Source: Stentor coeruleus
Taxonomy: Eukaryota > Ciliophora > Heterotrichea > Heterotrichida > Stentoridae
Assembly (NCBI GenBank): GCA_001970955.1
Contig: MPUH01000215.1
Coordinates: 16,226-80,225, forward strand
Direction: 5' to 3'
Length of the DNA: 64,000 nucleotides
In this document: piece by piece, positions 20,002-30,889 of the stretch
Position numbering within the stretch: the stretch's first letter is position 1
Layout: every line of letters starts with the position of its first letter
Translations under genes and position numbers: made by a program
Notes under the pieces: generated by a model
What the model was told of the DNA's origin: nothing
The model's input: only the letters and a program-made list of their open reading frames with translations
Database searches by the model: none

Positions 20002-23000
20002 ATGTTTAAAATGGAAAACTTTAGTTCTAGTAGCAGTGGCATGAGCGAATCTGGATTTAATGATTTTATGAACAATTCAGAGTCGTCTTCTGACTATATG
20101 CCTGTTTCAAGGAACAACAAAAAAACTGCAGGGCGGCCAAATACTGGTGACCCTTATGCATATGATATAGACTTTGGGGACATAAAAATCCCATCAAAAG
20201 TCCAACCCAAGCCAGCTCCAAAGCCAGTAGCTAAAAAACCTCCAGCACGAGTTAAATCTCCTCATGAAGACTCAGATGATACTCCAAGTGCAAGACCTAA
20301 GACAACTGGTTCGAAATTTGGGGAAATACATAAAGAGTTCAACAAAATGCTTAAAAATGTTAAAAAAGAAAGTTCTGATGAATCCGAGAGCGAAAGCTCG
20401 AGCAGTATGCACACAAAACCTAAACTTCAAGAATGGGGAAATATTAAAAAAGATTATCTTCCTTCTAGTTATGATGATGAATCAAGTGAGTCTAATAAAA
20501 AGTATAAAATTAAAACTGAACCGTTTACAGCAAAAGTAAACCAACCAATAAGTTTAAACAAAAAACTAGACATCCCTAAAGACTCAGCAAAAGATCAGAA
20601 ATTCGGTAGGGATAACCAGAAAGGTTTTTTCAAAGACCCAAACGAAGGTAAAAGAATCGGTGGGTTTTCACCTTTAGAAAGTGATTTTCTTAGCAGTAGC
20701 GAAATCGATAGCGAGTATAAATTGAATAGTAAAGAAGAGGGAAGTAGTTCAAAAAATCCCGACAAAGAAAGCGAATTGTACTCAGGTGCAAGCCAAGACA
20801 CTGATCCAAAAGACATTTATGCCAAAGCTCGTAAAGCTATGAATATAAGCAGTGATGAAGTTGAAGAAGAAAGTGAAAATAGCGAAGATAGCGATATGGA
20901 CAGTGAAGACCAATATTCTTTAACTCAATCACAAATAGAAAGAAAGGAAGAAAAACCTTCAGGTGGATTTTCAGACTATTTAAACAAACCTACAGATAAA
21001 ACTCCAAGTAGTAAACCTAAAGATAGCAAAGGGACTTCTGAAGTTTATACAGAAAAAACTTCAGAAAAAGTGTCTGATAAGCATTCGGAAATATATTCTG
21101 AAAGTCAGTCTGAAAAATATACTGAAACTTATTCTGAAAAATTTGAAGAATATGAATCTCATCAGTTTTCTGGTAAGGAACCAGGGTTTTCACAAGGTAA
21201 AACTGCTGAGTTTGGGTCACAAATGCAGAATAAAGTGGGAAAAGTTGGGGAAAGTGTTTTTAAGCTTAAGGAAATTGAGGAATATCCTATGGAAGATGAT
21301 AGTAAGAGGGTTGGGACACCTAATGTTTATGGAAATGATGCTAAACCCCCAGTTTCTAAACAATATCGACCACAGACGACTAATGATAGGCTGATTACGA
21401 GGGAAAGGGAGTTGGAAATAGAAATAGTGGATTTGAGAAAAACAGTTCAGGATATGGAGTTAGAACTTCAGAATAAACAAGAACAAGTTTATTTTCTTGA
21501 GAGGAAAGAAAAACAGGCGAATTTTGCTAAGATTGAATATGAAGCTTTAGAGAAGGTTAAAACTCAACTCCGAGAAGCTTATCATAAAATTGAGTTATAC
21601 AAAATAGAAACTGAAGAGCTTATAAAACAAGTGGACTATACTGAAGCCCGGGTTAAGGATCTTGAAGCTGAAAACCTTATACTAAGAACAGACTTGGATA
21701 GAAAAGAAAAAAATGTTGATGAACGGATTAAAACAGCTGAGTCACGGACATCAGAAAGAATGATAAAAGAGCTCACAAGACAATTTGAGCTTGATAGAGA
21801 AGACCTACTACGAAGCAAAAAAGACTTAGAAATCGAGTCTAATCGAATAAAATCAGACATACTAAGACTTGAAGGGGAAAACCGTGACTTACGAAATAAA
21901 ATATGGACTCTTCGCGATCAAGAAGAAAAAATCAAAGAACTTCAACAAGAAAACTATATGTTAAGCAAAAAAAATCCTCAAGAAGTAGTTGTTGAAGCAT
22001 CAAAAGAACCTATAAACGAAGCTCTACAAAAAGAAATCTATTTACAAGAAAATCTTATCCACGGATTCCAAAAAGAAAACGAAAAACTCATGAACGAAAT
22101 CCGATCATTAAAAAACCAAATCAAAGACGAAAGGCTTAAAGCTCAACAAGAAGGGAAAAAATTCGATCAATTAAAAACAAGTCTTATAAGCGAACATGGA
22201 GGAGTTCTGATTAAAGAAAATGTGTCTGACCTAGGGAATTTCAGTTCTTTAGCTGGTGGGACTGTAATTAATAAAGAAGAGTTTCTTAATCTTAAAGAAA
22301 ACCTTGCAAGGATGACAAAAGAAATAATGGAAAAAGAAAAAGTTTATAGAGAAAAGGAGTTACAAATGTGTGAGACAATAGAGAAACTAAAGAAATACAA
22401 GTTTGAAGCTGAGTTTGTTATAAATAGTTTGCAGACTTCACAAGAGTTTATAAGCCGCAGGGCAGTAGATATAGAGAAGCAAGAAATTATAAGAAAATAT
22501 GAGCAAGAAATTGAAGATTTAAAACAAAAATTAGATAATACAGAAAACCAGTCTCAAACAGGACAAGAAAACATGAGGTTAAAATTCTTAGAAGATCATT
22601 GTCGATCTTTAGAAGAAGCTTTAAAACAAAAAGAACCTATTTCAGCTTTAATCAAAGCAGTTAAACCAGAAGGTCCAGATCAAAGCACAACTTATATAAA
22701 GAAAATATCTGAACTTGAAGAGTTATTAAGAAAAAAAACTATTGATTATGATGAGTTAATAAGGAAAAAAATGGGTGAAAGTGAAGGGAAAATGTCAGTA
22801 AAAAGGCCAAGTAACACTAAAAACCTTCCTAAAGCTGCAGTAAGACCAACAGGTAAAGCTTCAGATCCAATGCTTGTTGATAAAATAAGAGAACTTGAAA
22901 AACATTTAGAAGATACTAAAAATTATTATATATCAAAATTAAATTCTATGCGTCCTGATACAAGTGAAGAAGTGAAGCATTTAAGAGAACAAGTAAATAA

Positions 23001-24606
23001 CTATGAGAAAATTATTCAAACTATAAAATCAGGGACAAAAACAGATTATCCTTCACTGTTTCCTTTTTTAAGCTCATTTTCTGGGTCGATTTGGTGTCAG
23101 ATCTGCCAAGAAGTATCTTTTTTATCCCCAAATATTACGCAGAAGAACTCAAAAGAACTTGTTGCTATTTTAAGTAAAATCATAGAAGTTCTTGAAACTA
23201 ATTCAGCCTCACCATCTTTTGCTTGTTTCGCTTCTTTTGATAAGATCCTTGATAAAACCTTAGGACTTTCTAATCTACTTAAAGGAATACCTAATTGGAA
23301 TCAAGTTGAAAAAATATATAACGAGCTTTGTAATATTATAGAACTTGAACTTTCTACAGCTTGCAGAGGTTCGAGTAGTCAAGTTTGTGAAAAAGATGAA
23401 GAATACTGGTCAGACTTTTCTGATAACGACCAAGAACAAGAAGATCATGAGTTTCTAGAAAGTATGCAAGTCCTTTCACAAATCAAAGAAGGTGTTGGGT
23501 ACTTAAATCGTATTGGAGGAGGATGGCTTAGTCTTGCTCAAGTTCAAGAAATCCTTATTTCTAATATCCCTGACTTAAGCACAATTAACGTTCAAAGTTT
23601 GCTTCGTAGATTTAAATCCCAAGGAGGGAAACTAAACATAGATTCTTTCCTTCATGATTTAAGAGAAAATCCAATCAAATGGTGGGAACAAAAACTTAAA
23701 GATTACACCTGGGAATTACGTAATCAAATATCTTCAAAAGGGAATTTTCAAAGTATTGTAGATAAACAAACCCTCCCTTGGGTCATTGATTGTGTATTAG
23801 AAAAATTTGAAAATTATGTGACAAGAGAAGGAATTGATTATGAAATGCTTACAGAACAACTTTTTTCAGGTAGTTTAACCATATCAAAAAGGAATTTTAG
23901 GAAAAAAGTCCTTGAGCACAAACTCCCATTAACAAGAGAAGAGTGTCATATAATAATCAGAGAACTTGATAGAAGCAAAATGGGGCAAATAACATCAAAA
24001 GTCTTTTTGAATTTCATTAAAAAAAGCCCGAAAGCTGCTTGGATGCCACCAAAAGCTGAGGAGTTCTTTGAACATAAACAATTATCAGAAAGAGATGCTC
24101 AGTTTCTTTTAATGCAAGCTAATAAGAGGATTCAAGAACTTGAGTCTATGCAATTAAAAGAAGATAAAAAACCTAATTTATCAGTTGACCATACTTTAGC
24201 TTTAAAACTTAGAACTGCAGAAGAAGAAGCTGAGAGTATGAAAAGTAAATTATCATATGTTTTTGCTGAAAATGAAAAATTACGTATTGATAAACAAAGA
24301 CTTGAAGCGCATATGTCAAAACAACCTGTTTCTGTTGGGGCTAGTGAATATTTAGCACTTCAACGTAAACTTGAATCTATAGAAGAAAATCATTATCGTC
24401 GAGAACAGGAGCTGAAAAGTAGGATGAGTGGTTTATCGTTTAAAACTGAAAAAGAACTTGATGAGATGAGAAGGAAGCATGAGACTGAAAAATCCATGCT
24501 GCAGAAAATTATTGTGAAAAAAACTGAGGAAATCAATGAGTTTAAAGTCGAACTTGAAGAACTACTTAATGAAATCGAAATACTTAGGGCTAAAAGGAAA
24601 AAGTAA
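20002..24606 (+). CDS. Large coiled-coil protein, CEP162-like candidate
   Basis: 1534 aa. Residues 1-460 are acidic, Ser/Lys-rich and disordered, with several repeated SEKYSE/TEKTSE-like tracts. Residues about 465-1010 are a long coiled coil beginning at RERELEIEIVDLR. A folded-looking block follows (about 1015-1370: SGSIWCQICQEVSF, GGGWLSLAQVQEIL) with an EF-hand-like helix pair near 1300-1350 (REECHIIIRELDRSKMGQIT). The last 170 residues are coiled coil (EYLALQRKLESIEE). The order of acidic N-terminus, long coil and EYxxLQRKL tail resembles the centriolar transition-zone protein CEP162, but I cannot verify that. A second ATG lies at 20011. A basal-body role is inference. Confidence 0.7.
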   Translation: MFKMENFSSSSSGMSESGFNDFMNNSESSSDYMPVSRNNKKTAGRPNTGDPYAYDIDFGDIKIPSKVQPKPAPKPVAKKPPARVKSPHEDSDDTPSARPKTTGSKFGEIHKEFNKMLKNVKKESSDESESESSSSMHTKPKLQEWGNIKKDYLPSSYDDESSESNKKYKIKTEPFTAKVNQPISLNKKLDIPKDSAKDQKFGRDNQKGFFKDPNEGKRIGGFSPLESDFLSSSEIDSEYKLNSKEEGSSSKNPDKESELYSGASQDTDPKDIYAKARKAMNISSDEVEEESENSEDSDMDSEDQYSLTQSQIERKEEKPSGGFSDYLNKPTDKTPSSKPKDSKGTSEVYTEKTSEKVSDKHSEIYSESQSEKYTETYSEKFEEYESHQFSGKEPGFSQGKTAEFGSQMQNKVGKVGESVFKLKEIEEYPMEDDSKRVGTPNVYGNDAKPPVSKQYRPQTTNDRLITRERELEIEIVDLRKTVQDMELELQNKQEQVYFLERKEKQANFAKIEYEALEKVKTQLREAYHKIELYKIETEELIKQVDYTEARVKDLEAENLILRTDLDRKEKNVDERIKTAESRTSERMIKELTRQFELDREDLLRSKKDLEIESNRIKSDILRLEGENRDLRNKIWTLRDQEEKIKELQQENYMLSKKNPQEVVVEASKEPINEALQKEIYLQENLIHGFQKENEKLMNEIRSLKNQIKDERLKAQQEGKKFDQLKTSLISEHGGVLIKENVSDLGNFSSLAGGTVINKEEFLNLKENLARMTKEIMEKEKVYREKELQMCETIEKLKKYKFEAEFVINSLQTSQEFISRRAVDIEKQEIIRKYEQEIEDLKQKLDNTENQSQTGQENMRLKFLEDHCRSLEEALKQKEPISALIKAVKPEGPDQSTTYIKKISELEELLRKKTIDYDELIRKKMGESEGKMSVKRPSNTKNLPKAAVRPTGKASDPMLVDKIRELEKHLEDTKNYYISKLNSMRPDTSEEVKHLREQVNNYEKIIQTIKSGTKTDYPSLFPFLSSFSGSIWCQICQEVSFLSPNITQKNSKELVAILSKIIEVLETNSASPSFACFASFDKILDKTLGLSNLLKGIPNWNQVEKIYNELCNIIELELSTACRGSSSQVCEKDEEYWSDFSDNDQEQEDHEFLESMQVLSQIKEGVGYLNRIGGGWLSLAQVQEILISNIPDLSTINVQSLLRRFKSQGGKLNIDSFLHDLRENPIKWWEQKLKDYTWELRNQISSKGNFQSIVDKQTLPWVIDCVLEKFENYVTREGIDYEMLTEQLFSGSLTISKRNFRKKVLEHKLPLTREECHIIIRELDRSKMGQITSKVFLNFIKKSPKAAWMPPKAEEFFEHKQLSERDAQFLLMQANKRIQELESMQLKEDKKPNLSVDHTLALKLRTAEEEAESMKSKLSYVFAENEKLRIDKQRLEAHMSKQPVSVGASEYLALQRKLESIEENHYRREQELKSRMSGLSFKTEKELDEMRRKHETEKSMLQKIIVKKTEEINEFKVELEELLNEIEILRAKRKK

Positions 24607-24867
24607 TATAAGATAATAATACTCTTATACAATTAATTATAAACTTTCTATATAATTGTATTCTAAAAATGCTAAAAAATCATTTCTGCGGTTTAATTCT
24701 TATTTTAATTATCTAAAACTATATTATACCCTTATACTAATATCCATAAATCTGAAAACTATTTAATTCTCCACAAACGTAAAACCTTTTAACCAGTTAT
24801 TTGACTTAAATACTTATAGTAACTTTAACACCTTATAAGTTAATGATATAAAATTCTAATATAATAA

Positions 24868-25977
24868 ATGTCTGTTGATAGTAATGAAATCGATAAAATT
24901 TTGGCTGAGCCTGACGAAGTAATACATGCGGCTATTGAGAACATCGTTGAAGCTGCTAATGAAATCCTTGAGTCAGGGCCACCTTATTTATTCATTACAT
25001 TAGAAAACCCTTACTACATTGCTGGAGATAACATATGTGGACAAGTCCTCTTAGATCTGCCAAAAAGACTTAAAAAAGGCACCCTGAACCTTTCATGTCA
25101 GGGATGCGAAGAAGTTCATGTCTTCCATCAAAATGTTCCAGTGTCGCAATATACAAACAAAATATTTTCATTGAACAGCGAGCTTAAATCATGGCGTCGG
25201 CTTAAAGAAGGAGGGTATATAGTTCCATTCCAGTTTAAACTTCCTCAGCATTGTCCACCAAGTTTCTACTTTTCTGGATCAAACGAAGAGAATTTTTATC
25301 TGAAAGCACAAATCAGTTACACCATGGTGGCGAAATTCACATATAGGAAAATGCAAGAAGAGCTTATACACTCTAAAGTACTGAATATCAGGAGTATTGA
25401 ATGTAGAAACAACCCCAAAGTTGAAGCTGAGACTATGGAATTCGTTCATGGTTTTTGTTGTAGTTCAAGCAAAGGATCATCAGTGTTCAAACTTGTCCAT
25501 ACTGCTGATGAACATCCTATGGCTAATGGTCCTATAAGTTTTAAGTTAGTTCCTGACAATGGGAATTGCTCAGTGCCAATAAATCAAGTTGTTGCAGAAA
25601 TTACTATGGAGCTAGAACTTGTGGGAAGAGAAAGAAATTATATGTTAAATCAGACTATAAAAAGCATACCAAGGATTACATGGATCGCTGCTTATACAAG
25701 TTTAGTGTTTGAGAAAGATTTTGAGTTCTCTTCTGATTTGAAGATTGCTGGGGAAGACTTAAATGTTTCTAGTATTAGTACCCAGTATATTAAGTGCAGG
25801 TATGCTGTAAAAGTACATGTGCACTATGATATGGGTTTGAAAAAAGTCCCAGCCTGTGTGGGGATGAATATTCATGTTAATCCTTCAATACCTATAGAAA
25901 AACATAAAAACACTTTACCAACAGACTGGACTGGAGAATCTGAGCCTGTTATCAAACTTGTTCCAGAGAATATTTAA
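24868..25977 (+). CDS. Arrestin-fold protein (arrestin domain-containing)
   Basis: 369 aa. Residues about 35-170 match an arrestin N-terminal domain: LENPYYIAGDNICGQVLLDLP (the GDxIxGxVxL pattern), then LKEGGYIVPFQFKLPQHCPPSF, where FPFxFxLPxxLPPSF is the family hallmark, then FYLKAQISYTM. The second half (about 190-360) is beta-rich and fits an arrestin C domain (VAEITMELELVG, LNQTIKSIP). Ciliates have large arrestin-like families thought to act in membrane-protein trafficking; there is no PPxY motif for ubiquitin-ligase recruitment. The first 35 residues are acidic. No intron was needed to complete the frame. Confidence 0.85.
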   Translation: MSVDSNEIDKILAEPDEVIHAAIENIVEAANEILESGPPYLFITLENPYYIAGDNICGQVLLDLPKRLKKGTLNLSCQGCEEVHVFHQNVPVSQYTNKIFSLNSELKSWRRLKEGGYIVPFQFKLPQHCPPSFYFSGSNEENFYLKAQISYTMVAKFTYRKMQEELIHSKVLNIRSIECRNNPKVEAETMEFVHGFCCSSSKGSSVFKLVHTADEHPMANGPISFKLVPDNGNCSVPINQVVAEITMELELVGRERNYMLNQTIKSIPRITWIAAYTSLVFEKDFEFSSDLKIAGEDLNVSSISTQYIKCRYAVKVHVHYDMGLKKVPACVGMNIHVNPSIPIEKHKNTLPTDWTGESEPVIKLVPENI

Positions 25978-26065
25978 TATACTTTTTTTTGCTTAAAACA
26001 TAAAAACAAGCTTTTTTTAAAGTCTTTTTATACAATTTTTGATAAATGCATAGAATACATATTAA

Positions 26066-26662
26066 ATGTGGAATACCTTAGCTGGATGCAAAGAAATAGC
26101 AGAAATAGATGCGATGACTGAGCATATGATTCATAGGCATAAGCTGAATACAATAAAATCGAGAATTAATAACAGACCTCCAAAGATCATGCATCATTTG
26201 AAAATAAAAGCAAAAAAAGAGCTTGAAGAGCAGAAATCCCAAGCTGAGATTCAATACAATAACCAACTTTTACTTAAGAAACTTGAGAAAATTGAATCAA
26301 ACCCTTCTAAGAATTACTCTTTAAGCAAAAATCGATCAGGTAATTTAAACAGACTACGCATTGATGAACTTTTACGTATAAGTGATGAAAACACTAAAAT
26401 CCTCAACCGAATCCAATCAGCAAAATCTTATTATTCAGCCAAAAAGCAACAAAGAGAATATCTTTATAGCAAATATCTATCAATCCAACTCTCAGAAAAT
26501 GCCCGAAGAATCTCTCGAGTCTCAACCTACAACCCATCAAGTCTTACTCAAACTATAAAATCAGCCAAAAGTTATAGACCAAACACAGCATCTGATATAT
26601 ACAAATCTAGTCATAAATCCACAAGGCCAGTAAGTGCTAAACAAATCAAAGAAAATTTATAA
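26066..26662 (+). CDS. CFAP97-like (KIAA1430 family) candidate
   Basis: 198 aa, basic, helical. The segment QYNNQLLLKKLEKIESN and, later, ISDENTKILNRIQSAKSYYSA resemble the CFAP97/hemingway signature, in which an Ile/Asp-x-Glu-Asn is followed by Leu-x2-(Lys/Arg)-(Leu/Ile) and a Lys-x-Tyr. The C-terminal 50 residues are Ser/Tyr/Lys-rich with repeated IKSAKSYRP and RPVSAKQ. CFAP97 proteins are involved in axoneme and cilium formation; this is a family-level inference and the similarity is short. It lies about 90 bp after the arrestin-fold gene on the same strand, and is convergent with the next gene after about 55 bp. Confidence 0.55.
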   Translation: MWNTLAGCKEIAEIDAMTEHMIHRHKLNTIKSRINNRPPKIMHHLKIKAKKELEEQKSQAEIQYNNQLLLKKLEKIESNPSKNYSLSKNRSGNLNRLRIDELLRISDENTKILNRIQSAKSYYSAKKQQREYLYSKYLSIQLSENARRISRVSTYNPSSLTQTIKSAKSYRPNTASDIYKSSHKSTRPVSAKQIKENL

Positions 26663-26716
26663 ACTAATTTTTCTAATAAAAAAATAAAACTTATGCATTT
26701 TTTTTATATGTTTATC

Positions 26717-28537
26717 TTACTGTTCTTTACTTTCTTCCATACTTACAACATTTTCTTTAGCACTTATAGACTTAGAGCTTATTTGTAATATAAGATTAAC
26801 TCTGTTTATTTCATGTGTCAGATTATGTTGTGTGTATATTTCTAAAGCTTCTCTAAACTTCCCTTCTCCTTCTAACATAAGAGCATTAGCATAAGCTTCA
26901 AGATCAATTTCCCAGAAATTTTTTTCTTCAAGATATCCCCCTTTACCTAATGCTTCACTTATTCTATTAATACTCATAATTTCTTCAAAATCATTAAGTA
27001 AAAGGCAATAATCAGTTGGGTTCATTGTCCTTCCTGTTATTTTTATTAGATTTTCCAATTCGGTTTTCGGGGCAATGTACTCTTCATCCATAAGCTCACG
27101 TTCATGTTTAGCTAGAAGTGCTATACCTTTAAATCCTTTAGAATCAGCATAATAAGCTAAATCATTAAGCAAACGGATATTTCTTAGTTTTCTACCTAAT
27201 AAAAATGCTGCTTCAAAAAACCCTGCATGGATAAGTTTAAAACCTAAACGAACTAATAAATGACTTCCTAAAGGTCCTGAAAGTCTTGAATGGAAATTTC
27301 TCATCCACAGGTTTTCTAAAGATTTTACATTTTCAGTTTGAAGGTTATTAAAAACATATTTCCAACATAAATAAAAACCATGTGAGAAATCAGAATCTGT
27401 TGGAACATTTTCAAGACAATTAATTGCTTCAATAAAGTTACCTTTACGTAAATGACTTGGGATAGGATTAAGATACCCATCTAGAAGTTTACAAACTACA
27501 AGGTTAGTAGATGTTGAGCAGATTATGTTTTCTGAAACTTGAAAAGTTTGGATTTTTTTTAAAAGCCCATCAGAAGACAAAGATAAAAAAGGGGTGATTT
27601 TTCCTTCAGAATGAATTGAAAGGTTGTTTAAAGTTGAGTCAAAAACAAAAAGTTCAGATTTTGAGGATAGGACAAAAAGTAACATACTCGATGAACTCCA
27701 ACGAACTCGGATTAAATCATCATCACAAGGGATTTTAGTCCCATTAGCTTTATTACCTTTTAGAATATAAAGATAACGTTGGACTGTAAGAAAAGCGAAA
27801 ATCTCTTGAGAGTTTATATCATAAGATGCTAATTCAGACTCATAACTTACTATATGAACTTTAGATTCATTAATATCTTTATTATCTATAGTGCATTTTT
27901 TCAATATATAATACGTACTTGATTCTTTATTAAAACTAATATTATCAGGAACAGGTTTTTGTAAGTAATCAAGGTAGTATATAATATTAGCCATTTTTTT
28001 CGAGAAAATAACACAGTTTTCACATACAAATTTCTGGCAGCTGGGTTGAAAAGGAGCGAAAGGCACTAATTCATCTTTTTTATTTATACACAAGATTTGT
28101 ATATTGTTTTCTGAAATCCCAATAACAAGTTTCTTAGAAATGTTATAAGTAAAAGATGTTATTGTTTGAGGTAATGTTAATGTTGAAGCTACAAGATGTT
28201 TTGGTTGTGCTGTATGAATATCCCCTTCTGTACTTCGAAGATAAAGTATTGAATTGTTGGATAAATAAAATATACATGGATAGTTCTCACTGAGTATAGC
28301 TGAAAGTACTTCACAAGTTATATATTGTTCCCATATACTATCAACATAAAGTTTTGATGTTGGTTCTTCTGGATTATATTTTATGAGTTTACCATTACTT
28401 AGTAATAATGATAATGACTTGTTTTTTTCTTCAAGTACTGTGACGATTTTTTGATGATAGATCATATCGTAAATATCGACATAGTTACTAGCTTTGATAA
28501 GCTTAGTTACAGAAATTCCTATTGTTGATAAGTCCAT
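26717..28537 (-). CDS. WDPCP/Fritz-like protein candidate
   Basis: 606 aa. The first about 350 residues are beta-rich without sharp WD motifs (YDMIYHQKIVTVLEEK, LSLLLSNGKLIKYNP, WSSSSMLLFVLSSKSELFVFD), consistent with a diverged beta propeller. Residues about 365-590 are helical: LRKGNFIEAINCLENVP, then LLVRLGFKLIHAGFFEAAFLL, then LLNDLAYYADSKGFKGIALLAKHE. This matches the helical C-terminus of the planar-cell-polarity effector WDPCP (Fritz; CPLANE complex) better than other beta-propeller/alpha-solenoid proteins I considered. In animals CPLANE acts at the basal body to recruit IFT-A. Assignment is tentative because the propeller is not diagnostic. Confidence 0.55.
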   Translation of the reverse strand: MDLSTIGISVTKLIKASNYVDIYDMIYHQKIVTVLEEKNKSLSLLLSNGKLIKYNPEEPTSKLYVDSIWEQYITCEVLSAILSENYPCIFYLSNNSILYLRSTEGDIHTAQPKHLVASTLTLPQTITSFTYNISKKLVIGISENNIQILCINKKDELVPFAPFQPSCQKFVCENCVIFSKKMANIIYYLDYLQKPVPDNISFNKESSTYYILKKCTIDNKDINESKVHIVSYESELASYDINSQEIFAFLTVQRYLYILKGNKANGTKIPCDDDLIRVRWSSSSMLLFVLSSKSELFVFDSTLNNLSIHSEGKITPFLSLSSDGLLKKIQTFQVSENIICSTSTNLVVCKLLDGYLNPIPSHLRKGNFIEAINCLENVPTDSDFSHGFYLCWKYVFNNLQTENVKSLENLWMRNFHSRLSGPLGSHLLVRLGFKLIHAGFFEAAFLLGRKLRNIRLLNDLAYYADSKGFKGIALLAKHERELMDEEYIAPKTELENLIKITGRTMNPTDYCLLLNDFEEIMSINRISEALGKGGYLEEKNFWEIDLEAYANALMLEGEGKFREALEIYTQHNLTHEINRVNLILQISSKSISAKENVVSMEESKEQ

Positions 28538-29100
28538 TATTATATTATAGGATAATGGGTATTATAAATATTAGATAAGGAGGATTTTTATTTAATTTAG
28601 AGAAATGTGGATGGACTTGAAGGAAACGAGGGTTTGCAAATGTGAGAGGAAAATTTGATTATAAAAATTTCGCGGTTTGGATGTTTTGTGTTGTTTATGA
28701 AGGGTATTATTAGGTTGGTTTAAATGAAGGTTTTATAATGAGTTGGTAAGAGTTTTCTGAGTTTTTATGAAGTTATTTCTGAATTTTTATTAAAATACGC
28801 AATGACGATTTCAAAAAAAATTTACATATATCTTCCCTATTTAAATTTAAAATAGTTTTCTATTTAGCACTAGATTTCCTTTTATGCATTACAATTCCAA
28901 TCCAAACATCCCAACACCTATTTTGTAATTTATTTAATATTTTTGTATATGAGAACTAGAAAAATACTTAAAAAGCACATACAATGTGATGAATAGCACA
29001 ATCAATAAAAATATGATAAAATTTTTATGTATATAGATTTCTGAAAATATTATATTTAGATATTCTCTGTTGTTATTAGAAAACTCCAAGATCTTTCATC
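28538..29100. other. Divergent spacer with G-to-C skew switch
   Basis: No gene seen. About 28550-28780 is G-rich and C-poor; about 28820-28930 is C-rich; the remainder is A/T-rich. The WDPCP-like and EPL1 genes diverge across it. Confidence 0.6.
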
Positions 29101-30615
29101 ATGAAACTCGACAAAGGTAAGTCCATCTTTATTCTAGGCCTCAACCATAGGCATTTTTGACTATAGTCACTTGCCTGGCCTAGACTTTTTAAACAACCTG
29201 TTACTAACTATTTAGGTAAGACCAAAAAGCATCACACAATTCGACCAAGAAATGTAGATCAAAACAAGAGATTATTAATTTCAACAGATCGAGAAGGATC
29301 TATAGCAGAACTTCAAATCCCTCGAGTACCACCTATAGAAGTCCCTAAAATAGACTCTGTCCCAGGATATCAAAAGTCTCAAAAACCTTTTCATTTACCT
29401 TCATACTACTATCAGCATTTAACATTACCAACCAATAGTCTTGAAAAGATCCTAGGCTATGAAATCATGGAAGATGACTTGCCGATACTTGAATCTCTTA
29501 TTTCAAACAAGAAAATCCCACTTGGCCTTATAACTTTAGAGTTGTTTGAAAAAATTATCGAATTGTGGGAACATGATACTGGCAAAGGGCAAATAATCCC
29601 TGATGATCGGGCGATATATCTTATTAAAGATGAGAAAGGCTTTGAAAAGCTTGAAGCCCCAGAGAACTACCCAGCTGCTTGTCTTATTTTAAAGACGATG
29701 TATGAGTATTGGGTAAAAAAGCGCGAAACAATGGGTAAACCATTGCTTAGGGTGTATTGGAAGTCAGAAGGGGCAACTGACACCCAGCTTAAATCAGCTT
29801 TTCAATCACGAGGAACTAGTTATCGTGAACGTATGAGGCTAAGGAATTCCAAGAAAAATGACACAGAAACTTATGAAAAAGTACTCGCTAAATAGATGAA
29901 AAACCTGCTAAAGCATATGGAGTCACTTAAATCTATATTAAACTCCATTCACTGTAGGGAAACTCTAAAAAAGTACATTGTCGAGTCTAGAATTGCTAAT
30001 TTCGACTACGAACGGGCTGAAAAAGTAAACAAAAAACTCGAAGTTTTTTCCCCAGACCCTAAAATCCTTGAAATATCAAAAGAACTTAGAAGCTCTACAA
30101 AAGTCCAAGATACTCAGATTACCCAGCCGGTTATAATACCCCAAACATTAACTTTAACTGCTCCAGTAGTCTTAAAACCTGAAATTCCTATAAAACGCCC
30201 GAGATCTGAGGTACAAAAACGTTCTGATATTTCTTCTGATGTTGCTTTAGTATGTTGTAGACTGATAAATGAAGGAGAAAGACTTAAACTTTGGCCACTT
30301 ATTGACCCTAAACGTGGGGAAAGTACTGAAATATCAATGATGCCAAGTCAGAAAATACAACTGCCGAATGAGGAAAAACTTAAAATGCGCGGAAGAATTA
30401 TCCGTGGAAATAAGAAAATCGCTATTGATAGACTTATGATTAATGATTGTGAGCATGCTTGGGGAAGGTATATGGGGTTAAATGGAGCTTGGCATTCACT
30501 TGAAAGTGAACTTCATAATGAATACTATGATGATGAGGATAATGAAGCCTTTCAAAGGATTCATAAACTTATTACAAATGGGTTTAGGAACTTTAGCAAA
30601 ATTAGAAGCCATTAA
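29101..30615 (+). CDS. EPL1: Enhancer of polycomb-like protein (EPL1/EPC)
   Basis: About 466 aa after removal of a 99-nt intron (29117-29215) and a 15-nt intron (29881-29895). Exon 1 is 16 nt (MKLDK plus one base). The N-terminal part (PRNVDQNKRL, IPRVPP, YEIMEDDLP) is the EPcA start, where EPC proteins have YDMDxxD. The core runs YEYWVKKRETMGKPLL, FQSRGTSYRERMRLRNSKKND, and then across the second splice to YEKMKNLL, as in EPC proteins (RNRKNDxxSYEKM). EPL1 is a scaffold subunit of the NuA4/Piccolo histone acetyltransferase and links Esa1/Tip60 to the nucleosome. The C-terminal 200 residues are not recognisable beyond a conserved-looking HAWGRYMGLNGAWHSL. Without splicing the gene would appear as two adjacent short proteins. 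Confidence 0.88.
29117..29215 (+). other. 99-nt intron with predicted hairpin in EPL1
   Basis: Begins GTAAGT and ends TTACTAACTATTTAG, with a textbook TACTAAC branch site. An in-frame TGA inside forbids translation through it. Inside is an imperfect inverted repeat: CTAGGCC (29134-29140) plus AGGCA (29149-29153) against the contiguous TGCCTGGCCTAG (29172-29183), leaving an 8-nt bulge. A perfect palindrome TGACTATAGTCA sits in the apical part (29158-29169). It is more than six times longer than the other introns of the window. Confidence 0.75.
29881..29895 (+). other. 15-nt intron in EPL1
   Basis: GTACTCGCTAAATAG, phase 0, ending in the in-frame TAG that splits the frame. Excision joins YEK to MKNLL, restoring the conserved EPC core. 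Confidence 0.92.
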
Positions 30616-30889
30616 TTGAATAAGTTTTCTATTCAAAGATAAGATTTGTAGGATTTTTTTAGTTTTAGGCTTTTTTTTTTTTAGATTGGGGTGTTGATTA
30701 GATTGTAATTTTTATTACTACAGATTGTTGGACTGACTTTAAAATTAATGTAAAGTATGAAATTAAAGATCTTATATCATGATTAAAATCCTATGATATT
30801 TATAATAATAATAAATATTCTATTTCATTAGTTTTAAGTATACTGATTGGAAGTTTTATATCATTTAAATATTAAAATACTTTATTAGT

